DNA of 64,000 nucleotides from Microbacterium sp. Gd 4-13 (lineage in GTDB: Bacteria; Actinomycetota; Actinomycetes; Actinomycetales; Microbacteriaceae): positions 124,001 to 188,000 of the forward strand of contig NZ_QEIJ01000003.1 in the NCBI RefSeq assembly GCF_003095395.1, read 5' to 3'. The position numbers and the translations under genes are program-made. Shown piece by piece: positions 28,385 through 37,396 of this stretch. Every line of letters starts with the position of its first letter. The stretch's first letter is position 1. Under the pieces are notes generated by a model. It was not told where the DNA came from. It saw nothing but the letters and a program-made list of their open reading frames with translations, and ran no database searches.

Positions 28385-28419
28385 CCTGCCTCCTTATTCG
28401 TGAGTCGCGGAGAGGGAGA

Positions 28420-29503
<1,084 letters not shown>

Positions 29504-29666
29504 CGGATTGGCTCCAGCTTCTCGTGCCAGCCTGAACCAGCTCGGTAAGAGTGAGAAGAATCTTTCACGGGGCCTCAGCGTCGCCGCTGCACACCAGCCG
29601 TAAAGTGTGAACCCAGCGTATCAAACCTCGGGGCCCCGCCCCGCCACCCGGACGGAAATGACCCGG
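29504..29666. other. atpI-atpB intergenic region, probable atp promoter
   Basis: A 163-bp gap without a credible ORF. On the minus strand it contains GATACGCT and TTTACG boxes that could be -10 elements for the atpB operon, but no matching -35 is convincing. No riboswitch-like structure is seen. Confidence 0.3.
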
Positions 29667-30125
29667 TCAATCCTCCGGATTCGTCTGCGGCAGGGTCGTG
29701 TCCGACACCCCGGGGAGCCTCATCCGCGACAGGACGACGAGATCGACGACCAATGACGCCACCGCCGCGGCGACGAGCGCACCGTAGAAGACGGGCGTGA
29801 CGAGCCACTCCACCCGCATCAGCAGGAGGAGGGCGACGATCACCAGCACGAACTTCAGGATCCAGCCGCCCATGACGACGCCGAAGAAGATCTGCAGGTA
29901 GTTGGGCGTGCCGAACCAGTGGTTGCCGACGAGGATGCTGACGGCCGTCAGAGCGGGGAAGAGGACGCCGACGAGCGCGCCGATCACGCCGCTCCACAGG
30001 CCGTCCGCTCCCCCGACGGCGACGCCGACGATCGCGGCGAGCACGACCACACCGAGGCCGACCAGCAGCCCCCAACGGAGCGCGGTGCGCAGGACGGGTG
30101 TGCTGGAGACGGGATTGGGACTCAT
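29667..30125 (-). CDS. AtpI-like membrane protein
   Basis: Small hydrophobic protein of 152 aa with four predicted membrane helices (GLLVGLGVVVLAAIVGVAVG, VIGALVGVLFPALTAVSILV, MGGWILKFVLVIVALLLLM, VFYGALVAAAVASLVVDLVV). In other actinobacteria the gene at this position, between wecA and atpB, is called atpI-like; AtpI aids assembly of the c-ring or ion supply. The assignment rests on position and topology. The ATG overlaps the wecA-like stop in ATGA. Confidence 0.75.
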   Translation of the reverse strand: MSPNPVSSTPVLRTALRWGLLVGLGVVVLAAIVGVAVGGADGLWSGVIGALVGVLFPALTAVSILVGNHWFGTPNYLQIFFGVVMGGWILKFVLVIVALLLLMRVEWLVTPVFYGALVAAAVASLVVDLVVLSRMRLPGVSDTTLPQTNPED

Positions 30126-31276
30126 GCGGGCTCCTGGAGGGGGCGGCGGCGCGACGTGCGGCGCGTGGGGATCAGGGTGACGACGAGACAGGCGACGACG
30201 CCGACCGCGCCGAAGACGATGCCGATGAGGTAATCGCCCGGCCAGCTCATCTGCGTGCCGACGTACATCAGCAGCACGGCGATGCTGACCACCGCGGTCC
30301 ACGCATAGAAGATCAGCACCGCCTCGCGGTCGCTGTGGCCCATGTCGAGCATGCGGTGGTGGAGGTGCTTGCGGTCGGGCGAGAACGGCGACTTGCCGGC
30401 CCGCAGGCGTCGGATCACCGCGAGCCCGAAGTCGAGCAGCGGCAGGATGACCACGACGATGGGCAGCAGGATGGGGATGAACGCACCCAGCAGCTGCGAG
30501 CGCCCGAGCTGCTCGGGGTCGAGCACCGCGGGGTCGAGCTGCCCGGTGATGGCGATGGCGGCGCTGGCCATCAGCAGTCCGAGCATGAGGGCACCCGAAT
30601 CGCCCATGAACAGCTTCGCCGGGCCCCAGTTCAACGGCAGGAAGCCGAGGCACGCGCCGACGAGCACGGCGGCGATGAACGACGCGAGGTTGAAGTAGGT
30701 GGTGTTGCCCGTGTCGCGCACCAGCATGTACGTGTACGCGAAGAACACGCCGTTCGCGATCAGGCAGACTCCGGCGACGAGACCGTCGAGACCGTCGATG
30801 AAGTTCACCGCGTTCATGACGATGACGATCGCGAAGATGCTCAATCCGAAGCTGACCCAGCTCGACCCGATCGAGAGGCCCCCGATCGGCAGCGAGAGGA
30901 TCTGCAGTTGCCCGAACCACGCGATGATCCCCGCGGCGAGGAACTGCGCGCCGAGCTTGATCATCCAGTCGAGGTCCCACAGGTCGTCGGCGACGCCGAT
31001 GAGCACGATGAGCAGGGTCGCGAACAGCAGCCAGAGCACGGGCCACGGGTCGGCCCAGAAGACGGAGAAGAACGGATGCTGGCTCGAGAGCGCGAATGCG
31101 GCCACCACGCCCAGGAACATCGCGATGCCGCCGAGTCGCGGAGTCGGCGCCTTGTGGACGTCGCGATCGCGGATCGCGGGGTAGAGCTTGTAACGCAGTC
31201 CGATGCGCCAGACGGCGATCGAGAGGACGAACGTCACGATCGCGGTGAACAGCGCGATCAGGAGGTACTGCGTCAC
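30122..31276 (-). CDS. WecA/MraY-family undecaprenyl-phosphate glycosyl-1-phosphate transferase
   Basis: Membrane enzyme that transfers a sugar-1-phosphate, usually GlcNAc-1-P, from UDP-sugar to decaprenyl or undecaprenyl phosphate. It starts cell-wall glycopolymer linkers (Rfe/WecA in mycobacteria). The 384-aa protein has ~11 helices and the family motifs: PTPRLGGIAMF, the Mg site GVADDLWDLDW, NAVNFIDGLDGLVAG, GDSGALMLG and the C-terminal HLHHR box (DRKHLHHRML). The GTG start overlaps the tsaC stop by GTGA and its stop overlaps atpI. Confidence 0.93.
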   Translation of the reverse strand: MTQYLLIALFTAIVTFVLSIAVWRIGLRYKLYPAIRDRDVHKAPTPRLGGIAMFLGVVAAFALSSQHPFFSVFWADPWPVLWLLFATLLIVLIGVADDLWDLDWMIKLGAQFLAAGIIAWFGQLQILSLPIGGLSIGSSWVSFGLSIFAIVIVMNAVNFIDGLDGLVAGVCLIANGVFFAYTYMLVRDTGNTTYFNLASFIAAVLVGACLGFLPLNWGPAKLFMGDSGALMLGLLMASAAIAITGQLDPAVLDPEQLGRSQLLGAFIPILLPIVVVILPLLDFGLAVIRRLRAGKSPFSPDRKHLHHRMLDMGHSDREAVLIFYAWTAVVSIAVLLMYVGTQMSWPGDYLIGIVFGAVGVVACLVVTLIPTRRTSRRRPLQEPA

Positions 31277-32046
31277 GCCGAGCCGCCGGCCGCAGCATCC
31301 GGCTCGTCGTCGGGTGCGGCCTCCCGGCGCTCGGCGCCCTCCGGTTCGGCGTCGTCGAGGTCACCGGCGCCGGGGAGCGGCGGGTCGGGCTCGAGCAGGT
31401 CTCCGAGCACGGCGCGCAGGCGCTCACGGTCGACCGCCCCCTCGCGCAGCACCCGCACGAGAGGGTCGCTGCCGCCCACGAGGCTCGTGGCATCGACGAT
31501 GGTCGAGGCGATCCCGGTCTCGGACGGGCCGGCGTCGATGTAGACCTCGACGGAGGTCTCGAGCATGTCGCGGGCCTCGTCGATGGTGGTGGCCGCGGGG
31601 CGCCCGGTGAGATTGGCGCTCGAGACGGCGAGCGGCCCGCACTCCTCGAGGAGTTCGAGGGTGAGGTTGTGGGCGGGCATCCGCACGGCCACGGTGCCGC
31701 GAGTGTCGCCGAGATCCCACGACAGCGAGGGCTGGGCGGGGAGGATGATCGTCAGACCGCCGGGCCAGAACTCCTCGACGAGGCGCTCGACCGGCTCGGG
31801 GATCTCGGCGACGAGCGCGCGCAGCGTGCTGACACCGGCGACGAGCACGGGCGGCGGCTGCTCGCGTCCGCGGCCCTTGGCCTGGAGCAAGCGGGTGACC
31901 GCGCCGGCGTCGAACGCGTTGGCGGCGATGCCGTACACGGTGTCGGTGGGCAGCACGACGAGCTCGCCGCGGCCGATGGCCTGCCGGGCGTGGCGCATGC
32001 CGGAGAGAAGTTGTGCCTCGTCACGGCTGTCATAAACGGGTGACAT
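31273..32046 (-). CDS. tsaC: L-threonylcarbamoyladenylate synthase (TsaC/Sua5/YrdC)
   Basis: Makes threonylcarbamoyl-AMP from threonine, bicarbonate and ATP for the t6A37 modification of ANN-decoding tRNAs. The core has the family signature ELVVLPTDTVYGIAANAF, PGGLTIILP, VAVRMPAHN and PLAVSSANLTGRPAATT. The 257-aa protein is the short TsaC type without the Sua5 domain, but it carries a ~45-residue acidic, Pro/Glu-rich tail (from LEPDPPLPGAGD). TAGACT lies 10 nt before the ATG. Operon order prmC-tsaC-wecA-atpI matches other actinobacteria. Confidence 0.94.
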   Translation of the reverse strand: MSPVYDSRDEAQLLSGMRHARQAIGRGELVVLPTDTVYGIAANAFDAGAVTRLLQAKGRGREQPPPVLVAGVSTLRALVAEIPEPVERLVEEFWPGGLTIILPAQPSLSWDLGDTRGTVAVRMPAHNLTLELLEECGPLAVSSANLTGRPAATTIDEARDMLETSVEVYIDAGPSETGIASTIVDATSLVGGSDPLVRVLREGAVDRERLRAVLGDLLEPDPPLPGAGDLDDAEPEGAERREAAPDDEPDAAAGGSA

Positions 32047-32056
32047 GTCGCCGCAC

Positions 32057-32062
32057 AGTCTA
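32057..32062 (-). promoter_or_regulatory. -10 box of tsaC (near-leaderless)
   Basis: TAGACT on the minus strand lies 10 nt before the tsaC ATG, giving a leader of only a few nt. Confidence 0.45.
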
Positions 32063-32090
32063 CGGGGCCGAGCCGCGGCGGCCGTGAGGA

Positions 32091-32990
32091 CTACGCGGGT
32101 CGCAGTGCCGTCGTCGCCCGATCGCGCGTCGTCAGGTCGGGGTGGGTGGCCGCGGCCTGCCAGCCGTCGGCGGCGAGGATCGCGCGGATGGCCTCCCCCT
32201 GCCATTCCCCGTGCTCGATGACGATGAGCCCGCCGGGGTGGGCCAGGCGCAGACCGACGTGACTGAGGGTCCGCACGACGTCGAGACCGTCCTCCCCTCC
32301 GTACAGGGCGGCGGGCGGGTCGTAGTGACGCACCTCCGGATCCCGGGGGATCGCCGCATCCGGCACGTAGGGCGGATTGGACACCACCACCGACACCGTC
32401 CCGTCGAGGTCGCCGAACGCGTGCTCGAGGTCGATGAAGGCCAGCCGCAGGTTGTCGGCGCCGATGCGTGCGGCGTTCTCCTTCGTCCACACGAAGGCAT
32501 CGACGGAGTTCTCCGCCGCGAACACCCGCGCGTGGGGCACCTCCGTGGCGAGCGACAGGGCGATGGCACCGCTACCGGTACCCAGGTCGACCGCGATCGG
32601 AGAGGCGGATGCTGCGGCCCGCAGCGCGTCGATCGCGAGCTGGGCCACCATCTCGGTCTCCGGCCGGGGGACGAACACTCCCGGACCGACCGCGAGTTCG
32701 AGGTGACGGAAGGGGGCGACGCCGGTGAGGTGCTGCAGCGGCACGCGGGCGCAGCGCCGCTCGACGAGCGCATCGAACTCCGCCGCGTCGTCTGCCGTGA
32801 TGCTGTCGCCGCGGATCGCCGCGCCCTGCACCGCACCGCGACTCGTGCCCAAGACGTGGGCTGCGAGAAGCTCGGCGTCGACCGCGGGATCGGTGACGCC
32901 CGCACGGCCCAGACGCGCCCCGGCGGAGCGAACGAGGTCGGCGAGGGGCACGTCGACGGGCGACGCGAGCGGGGGGACGGGCTCGGGCAT
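32091..32990 (-). CDS. prmC: protein N5-glutamine methyltransferase (release factor)
   Basis: PrmC/HemK methylates the Gln of the GGQ motif in release factors using SAM. The 299-aa protein has an N-terminal helical domain (VDAELLAAHVLGTSRGAVQG and VPLQHLTGVAPFRHLELAVGPGVFVPRPETE) and a Rossmann methyltransferase with AVDLGTGSGAIALSLA and the catalytic VVSNPPYVPD. Its substrate PrfA is encoded ~3.3 kb away, separated by three plus-strand genes. A -10-like TATGCT (33000-33005) lies 9 nt before the ATG. The open frame extends upstream, but family similarity begins at this ATG. Confidence 0.95.
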   Translation of the reverse strand: MPEPVPPLASPVDVPLADLVRSAGARLGRAGVTDPAVDAELLAAHVLGTSRGAVQGAAIRGDSITADDAAEFDALVERRCARVPLQHLTGVAPFRHLELAVGPGVFVPRPETEMVAQLAIDALRAAASASPIAVDLGTGSGAIALSLATEVPHARVFAAENSVDAFVWTKENAARIGADNLRLAFIDLEHAFGDLDGTVSVVVSNPPYVPDAAIPRDPEVRHYDPPAALYGGEDGLDVVRTLSHVGLRLAHPGGLIVIEHGEWQGEAIRAILAADGWQAAATHPDLTTRDRATTALRPA

Positions 32991-32999
32991 GGCGGGCCC

Positions 33000-33005
33000 A
33001 GCATA
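33000..33005 (-). promoter_or_regulatory. -10 box of prmC (near-leaderless)
   Basis: TATGCT on the minus strand is 9 nt before the prmC ATG. It lies in the 106-bp divergent gap shared with cysK. Confidence 0.45.
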
Positions 33006-33096
33006 AACGCTCCGGCGTGTGCGGTCACATTGCGCCCGCGCGCAGCGTGCTCGCCTAGGCTGGCGATATCCGCGTATCGACGGCGAAAGGCGAGCC

Positions 33097-34035
33097 ATGC
33101 CCGGCATCCACCCCGACATCACTTCCGCGTTCGGCGAGACCCCGTTGGTGCGGCTCAACCGCGTCGCCGAGGGCGTCGAGGCGACCATCCTCGTCAAGCT
33201 CGAGTTCTACAACCCGGCGGGGAGCGTCAAAGACCGCCTCGGCATCGCGATCGTCGATGCCGCGGAGGCGTCGGGAGAGCTCAAGCCCGGGGGCACGATC
33301 GTGGAGTCCACGAGCGGCAACACCGGCATCGCCCTGGCGATGGTGGGTGCGGCCCGCGGCTACCGGGTGATCCTCACGATGCCCGCCTCGATGTCGAAGG
33401 AGCGGCGCCTTCTGCTGAAGGCGTTCGGCGCGGAGCTCGTGCTCACCGACCCGACCAAGGGGATGTCGTACGCCGTCGACGAGGCCAAGCGCATCGTCGC
33501 CGAGACCCCCGGCGCGGTGTGGGCGCGGCAGTTCGAGAACGAGGCCAACCCCGAGATCCACCGCAAGACCACCGCCGAGGAGATCCTCCGCGACACCGAC
33601 GGCAAGGTCGACTACTTCGTCGCCGGCATCGGAACGGGCGGCACGATCACCGGCGTCGGACAGGTGCTGAAGGAGCGCGTGCCGGGCGTGAAGATCGTCG
33701 CCGTCGAGCCGTCGGACTCCCCCATCCTCACGAAGGGTCACCCCGGACCCCACAAGATCCAGGGCATCGGGCCGAACTTCGTCCCGGCGATCCTCGACCG
33801 CGACCTGCTCGACGAGGTCATCGACGTCGAGTTCGATGACGCGATCCGACTGGCGCGCGAGACGGCCACGAAAGACGGCATCCTCGTCGGCATGTCCAGC
33901 GGTGCCGCCATCTGGGCAGCCCTCGAGATCGCGAAGCGGCCCGAGGCCGCCGGCAAGAACATCGTCGTGATCATCCCCTCGTTCGGCGAGCGATACCTCT
34001 CCACGGCGCTGTACGAGAACCTGCGCGAGGACTGA
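33097..34035 (+). CDS. cysK: cysteine synthase (O-acetylserine sulfhydrylase)
   Basis: PLP enzyme that makes cysteine from O-acetylserine and sulfide. The 312-aa protein shows the PLP lysine in [10 protein letters not shown], the substrate loop [20 protein letters not shown], the phosphate-binding [16 protein letters not shown] and [11 protein letters not shown] near the C-terminus. The length and the C-terminal [10 protein letters not shown] match CysK rather than cystathionine beta-synthase. The ATG follows GAAAGG. It sits two bases before cysE, which makes its substrate, so the two are surely co-transcribed. Plus strand, inside an otherwise minus-strand synteny block. Confidence 0.97.
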   Translation: MPGIHPDITSAFGETPLVRLNRVAEGVEATILVKLEFYNPAGSVKDRLGIAIVDAAEASGELKPGGTIVESTSGNTGIALAMVGAARGYRVILTMPASMSKERRLLLKAFGAELVLTDPTKGMSYAVDEAKRIVAETPGAVWARQFENEANPEIHRKTTAEEILRDTDGKVDYFVAGIGTGGTITGVGQVLKERVPGVKIVAVEPSDSPILTKGHPGPHKIQGIGPNFVPAILDRDLLDEVIDVEFDDAIRLARETATKDGILVGMSSGAAIWAALEIAKRPEAAGKNIVVIIPSFGERYLSTALYENLRED

Positions 34036-34037
34036 GC

Positions 34038-34607
34038 GTGGCGTTCGGCAGCCGCATCCGCGAAGACCTCGCCGCGGCGAAGCTCCGCGATCCCGCCGCG
34101 CGCGGGGCGATGGAGATCGCACTGCTCTACCCGGGTCTGCACGCGATCTGGGCGCACCGCGTCTGGCATCGGCTGTGGCTCGCCGGCTGGCGATTCCCCG
34201 CTCGCCTGGGCTCGCAGGTGACCCGCTGGATCACGGGCATCGAGATCCATCCCGGTGCGGTGATCGGGCGACGCTTCTTCATCGATCACGGCATGGGCGT
34301 CGTGATCGGCGAGACGGCGGAGGTCGGCGACGACGTGCTGCTGTACCACGGGGTCACCCTGGGCGGGCGGCAGCGCGAGGGGGGCAAGAGGCACCCGACC
34401 ATCGGCGACGGCGTCGCCGTCGGTGCCGGGGCGAAGATCCTCGGGCCGATCACGATCGGTGCGCGCTCCGCGGTCGGCGCGAACGCCGTGGTCACCCGTG
34501 ACGCGGCCGAGGACAGCGTGCTGGTCGGCGTCCCCGCGAGGGCCCGCGCCCGTCGCCAGGGCGAGGACACCCGCGCACTGCTGACGGCGCCCGAGTACTC
34601 GATCTGA
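34038..34607 (+). CDS. cysE: serine O-acetyltransferase
   Basis: Makes O-acetylserine from serine and acetyl-CoA, the substrate of the adjacent CysK. The 189-aa protein is a short SAT with left-handed beta-helix hexapeptides. Motifs: [43 protein letters not shown], with the catalytic His-Asp pair, then [20 protein letters not shown]. The N-terminal helical region is shorter than in E. coli CysE. GTG start two bases after the cysK stop. The C-terminal tail ends PEYSI; the final Ile fits the CysK-binding tail seen in cysteine synthase complexes. Confidence 0.96.
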   Translation: MAFGSRIREDLAAAKLRDPAARGAMEIALLYPGLHAIWAHRVWHRLWLAGWRFPARLGSQVTRWITGIEIHPGAVIGRRFFIDHGMGVVIGETAEVGDDVLLYHGVTLGGRQREGGKRHPTIGDGVAVGAGAKILGPITIGARSAVGANAVVTRDAAEDSVLVGVPARARARRQGEDTRALLTAPEYSI

Positions 34608-34612
34608 CCGCG

Positions 34613-34661
34613 TTCCCCTGTCGCATGCGGCGGGAGCGACCGGCACTCCGCGACAGCGGAA
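34613..34661. repeat. palindromic unit 1 between cysE and amidase
   Basis: Arms TTCCCCTGTCGC (34613-34624) and GCGACAGCGGAA (34650-34661) pair at 11 of 12 positions. The same TTCCCCTGTC arm recurs in unit 2, 63 nt downstream. It could act as terminator after cysE. Confidence 0.6.
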
Positions 34662-34675
34662 TCGGCGAGGGTCCG

Positions 34676-34723
34676 TTCCCCTGTCACGACGGGCGGGTGC
34701 GGCCCGCACGCTGCGACAGGGGA
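34676..34723. repeat. palindromic unit 2 between cysE and amidase
   Basis: Arms TTCCCCTGTC (34676-34685) and GCGACAGGGGA (34713-34723) pair around a GC-rich centre that includes GTGCGGCCCGCAC. It is a diverged copy of unit 1 in direct orientation. Confidence 0.6.
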
Positions 34724-34731
34724 TGCGGGCC

Positions 34732-34737
34732 TACGCT
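34732..34737 (+). promoter_or_regulatory. -10 box of amidase gene (leaderless)
   Basis: TACGCT lies 6 nt before the GTG at 34744. The GGAGG in between directly touches the start codon, too close for normal use. Confidence 0.5.
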
Positions 34738-34743
34738 CGGAGG

Positions 34744-36141
34744 GTGACCGAGCTGCACGAGCTGACCGCCGTCGACCTCGCCGGAGCGCTGCGGCGCGGC
34801 GACATCACGCCGGCGGCGGCAGCGGCGCACTACCTGGCCCGCATCGAGCACCACGCGGCTCTCGGCGCGTTCGCCGAGGTCACGCCGCACGCGGCCTTCG
34901 AGCGAGCGGATGCTGTGGGCCGCTCCCCCGATCGCGGCCCGCTGTACGGCGTGCCGCTGGCCGACAAAGACCTCGTCGCGCGCGCCGGCGTGCCCACGCG
35001 TTACGGCTCGCTCGCGCGCCGGGAGTACGTTCCCGCAGCATCCGACCCCCTCGCGGCGGCGCTCGACGACGCCGGCGCGGTGAATCTCGGCAAGACCGCG
35101 ACGAGCGAGTTCGGCCTCACGGGGTACACCGAGCCGCGCACCGGTCACCCCGCCCGCGACCCGTGGAACCCCGCAAACGGGGCGGGGGGCTCGAGCGGCG
35201 GCGCGGCCGTCGCGGTCGCCGCAGCGCTCCTGCCCTTCGCGGTGGCATCCGACGGCGGCGGGTCGATCCGCATCCCGGCGGCCACCGTGGGCGTGGTGGG
35301 GCTCAAACCCTCGCGCGGACGGCTGCCGATCGGGTCGGGCTTCGACTCCCCCGACGGCCTCGCCGTGACCGGGCCGATCGCCCGTACGGTCGCCGACGCC
35401 GCGTTCCTGCTCGACGCGCTGGTCGGCCTCGCCCCGTTCCGCTACGCCACGCGCGCGCCGGGCGACGGGCCGTTCCTCGCGGCCGCGACCGCCCCGTCCC
35501 CGCAGCGGCGGATCGGGGTGACCACGACCTCGCCGTGGGACGACAGCGAAGACATCCGCGTCGACCCCGACGCCGCGGCGGCCGTGGATGCGGCCTCGGC
35601 GGCCCTGACCGCACTGGGGCACGGGACGGACGACGCCCGGTGGCGGCCGCGGGGCTACGCGGAGCTCTTCCGGGTGCTCTGGCGGGCGAGCGCCGCGCGG
35701 ATCCCCCTGAGCGACGCCGACCTCGACGTCGTCGAGCCGCTGACCGCGTGGCTCGTCCGTCAAGGACGCGGGCTCGCCGCATCCGACCTCCTCGGCGCCC
35801 TGAGCGCTGCCCGCGTGTTCGAGCGCGAGACGATCGAGGCCTTCTCGCCGTTCGACGCCGTTCTCACGCCCGCGCTCGCGCTGCCACCGCAGCGCGTGGG
35901 CTGGTACGACGGACTCGACCCCGAGCGAACCTTCGCGCGCCAGGTCGAGTACGCCCCGTACAGCAGCTTCGTCAACGTGGCCGGGCTGCCGGCGGTCACC
36001 GTGCCGTTCACCCGCGACGCGTCGGGGCACCCGGTATCGGTGCAGCTGATCGGTCGCCCCGGCGGCGAGGCCACCATCCTGTCACTGGCGGCGCAGCTGG
36101 AGTCCTTCCGCGGGCCGCTCCCCTCCCCGCCGAACGGGTAG
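34744..36141 (+). CDS. amidase (amidase signature family)
   Basis: Ser-cisSer-Lys hydrolase of the amidase signature family, 465 aa. Catalytic Lys is in YGVPLADKDLV, and the signature GGSSGGAAVAVAAALLPFAVASDGGGSIRIPAA contains the cis-Ser and nucleophilic Ser. The C-terminus NVAGLPAVTVPFTRDASGHPVSVQLIGRPGGEATIL is typical. It is not the GatA of a GatCAB operon, since gatB and gatC are absent. Substrate unknown. The last gene of the plus-strand cassette; TACGCT is 6 nt before the GTG, so it is likely transcribed on its own. It converges on prfA. Confidence 0.9.
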   Translation: MTELHELTAVDLAGALRRGDITPAAAAAHYLARIEHHAALGAFAEVTPHAAFERADAVGRSPDRGPLYGVPLADKDLVARAGVPTRYGSLARREYVPAASDPLAAALDDAGAVNLGKTATSEFGLTGYTEPRTGHPARDPWNPANGAGGSSGGAAVAVAAALLPFAVASDGGGSIRIPAATVGVVGLKPSRGRLPIGSGFDSPDGLAVTGPIARTVADAAFLLDALVGLAPFRYATRAPGDGPFLAAATAPSPQRRIGVTTTSPWDDSEDIRVDPDAAAAVDAASAALTALGHGTDDARWRPRGYAELFRVLWRASAARIPLSDADLDVVEPLTAWLVRQGRGLAASDLLGALSAARVFERETIEAFSPFDAVLTPALALPPQRVGWYDGLDPERTFARQVEYAPYSSFVNVAGLPAVTVPFTRDASGHPVSVQLIGRPGGEATILSLAAQLESFRGPLPSPPNG

Positions 36142-36153
36142 CGCCGTCGGAGC

Positions 36154-36231
36154 GGCCGGAATACAGGAAGAATCGCGCTCGAGGCGTCCTGGAGCACCCC
36201 CGCAGCGCGATTCGTCCTGCATTTTGGCCGG
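36154..36231. terminator. bidirectional hairpin between amidase and prfA
   Basis: Arms 36154-36179 and 36204-36231 pair with a few mismatches; the central part AATACAGGAAGAATCGCGCT matches its partner at 18 of 20. GGCCGG closes the outer end. It separates two convergent genes. Confidence 0.6.
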
Positions 36232-36281
36232 CGAAGGCTGTCCGGTCGTCCAGCGATGCCGGCCGGTTCGGGCTCTGCGCC

Positions 36282-37361
36282 TCAGTCGTCGCCGGCGAGG
36301 GCGGCCAGCTGGGCTTCCTCGTCGGCGGAGATGGCCGACTCGATGATCGGGCCGAGCGCCCCGTCCATGACCTGGTCGAGGTTGTAGGCCTTGTAGCCGG
36401 TGCGGTGATCGGCGATGCGGTTCTCGGGGAAGTTGTACGTGCGGATGCGCTCGGAGCGGTCCATGCCCCGGATCTGCGACTTCCGCGCGTCGGACGCGAT
36501 GGCGTCGCGCTCCTCCTGCTGCTTCGCCAGGAGCCGGGCGCGCAGCACGCGCATGCCGGCCTCGCGGTTCTGCAGCTGACTCTTCTCGTTCTGCATCGAC
36601 ACGACGATCCCGGTCGGCACGTGCGTGATGCGCACGGCGGAGTCGGTCGTGTTGACCGACTGCCCGCCCGGACCCGACGAGCGGAACACGTCGATCTTCA
36701 GATCGCTGGGGTTGATCTCGACCTCGTCGGGCTCATCGACCTCGGGGAAGACGAGCACGCCGGTGGTCGAGGTGTGGATGCGGCCCTGCGACTCGGTCGC
36801 GGGAACCCGCTGCACGCGGTGCACACCGCCCTCGTACTTGAGGCTCGCCCATACGCCCTGCGCGGGGTCGCTCGAGGAGCCCTTGATCGCGACCTGCACG
36901 TCTTTGAAGCCGCCCAGGTCGGACTCGTTGCGCTCGAGCAGTTCGGTCTTCCAGCCTCGGGATGCGGCGTACTGCAGGTACATCCGCAACAGATCGGCCG
37001 CGAACAGCGCGCTCTCCGCGCCGCCCTCGCCCTGCTTGATCTCCATGATCACGTCACGGGCGTCGTCGGGATCGCGCGGGATGAGCAGACGACGCAGTCG
37101 CTCCTGGGTCGTCACGACGAGCTCGTCGAGCGCGGGGACCTCCTCGGCGAACGCGGCGTCCTCCTTCGCGAGCTCCCGTGCCGCGGCGAGGTCGTCGGCC
37201 GCCTGCGTCCACGCCTCGTAGGCGTGCACGATGCGGTTGAGCTCGGCGTAGCGACGGTTGACGCGCTTCGCCCGCCCCGCATCGGCGTGCACCGCGGGGT
37301 CGTTCAGCTCGAGTTCGACCGCTTTGTGCTCGTCGAGCAGCCCGCGGACGGACTCGAGCAT
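36282..37361 (-). CDS. prfA: peptide chain release factor 1
   Basis: Releases nascent peptides at UAA and UAG. The 359-aa protein has the GGQ motif ([20 protein letters not shown]) and the anticodon-like region near QGRIHTST, where the PxT tripeptide reads PAT in [12 protein letters not shown]. The ATG at 37361 ([12 protein letters not shown]) matches the family N-terminus. An upstream in-frame GTG at 37391 would add ten residues and is less likely. It follows rho, but rpmE (ribosomal protein L31), which lies between rho and prfA in mycobacteria, is absent. Confidence 0.96.
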   Translation of the reverse strand: MLESVRGLLDEHKAVELELNDPAVHADAGRAKRVNRRYAELNRIVHAYEAWTQAADDLAAARELAKEDAAFAEEVPALDELVVTTQERLRRLLIPRDPDDARDVIMEIKQGEGGAESALFAADLLRMYLQYAASRGWKTELLERNESDLGGFKDVQVAIKGSSSDPAQGVWASLKYEGGVHRVQRVPATESQGRIHTSTTGVLVFPEVDEPDEVEINPSDLKIDVFRSSGPGGQSVNTTDSAVRITHVPTGIVVSMQNEKSQLQNREAGMRVLRARLLAKQQEERDAIASDARKSQIRGMDRSERIRTYNFPENRIADHRTGYKAYNLDQVMDGALGPIIESAISADEEAQLAALAGDD

Positions 37362-37396
37362 CCCCGATGCTTCGACAGGCTCAGCGGACACGAGGG

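Noticed and set aside
37370..37384. CTTCGACAGGCTCAG, a word seen as a scattered repeat in various GC-rich genomes
   Set aside because: Only one copy found in this window, just before the chosen prfA start, so nothing can be said about a repeat family here.
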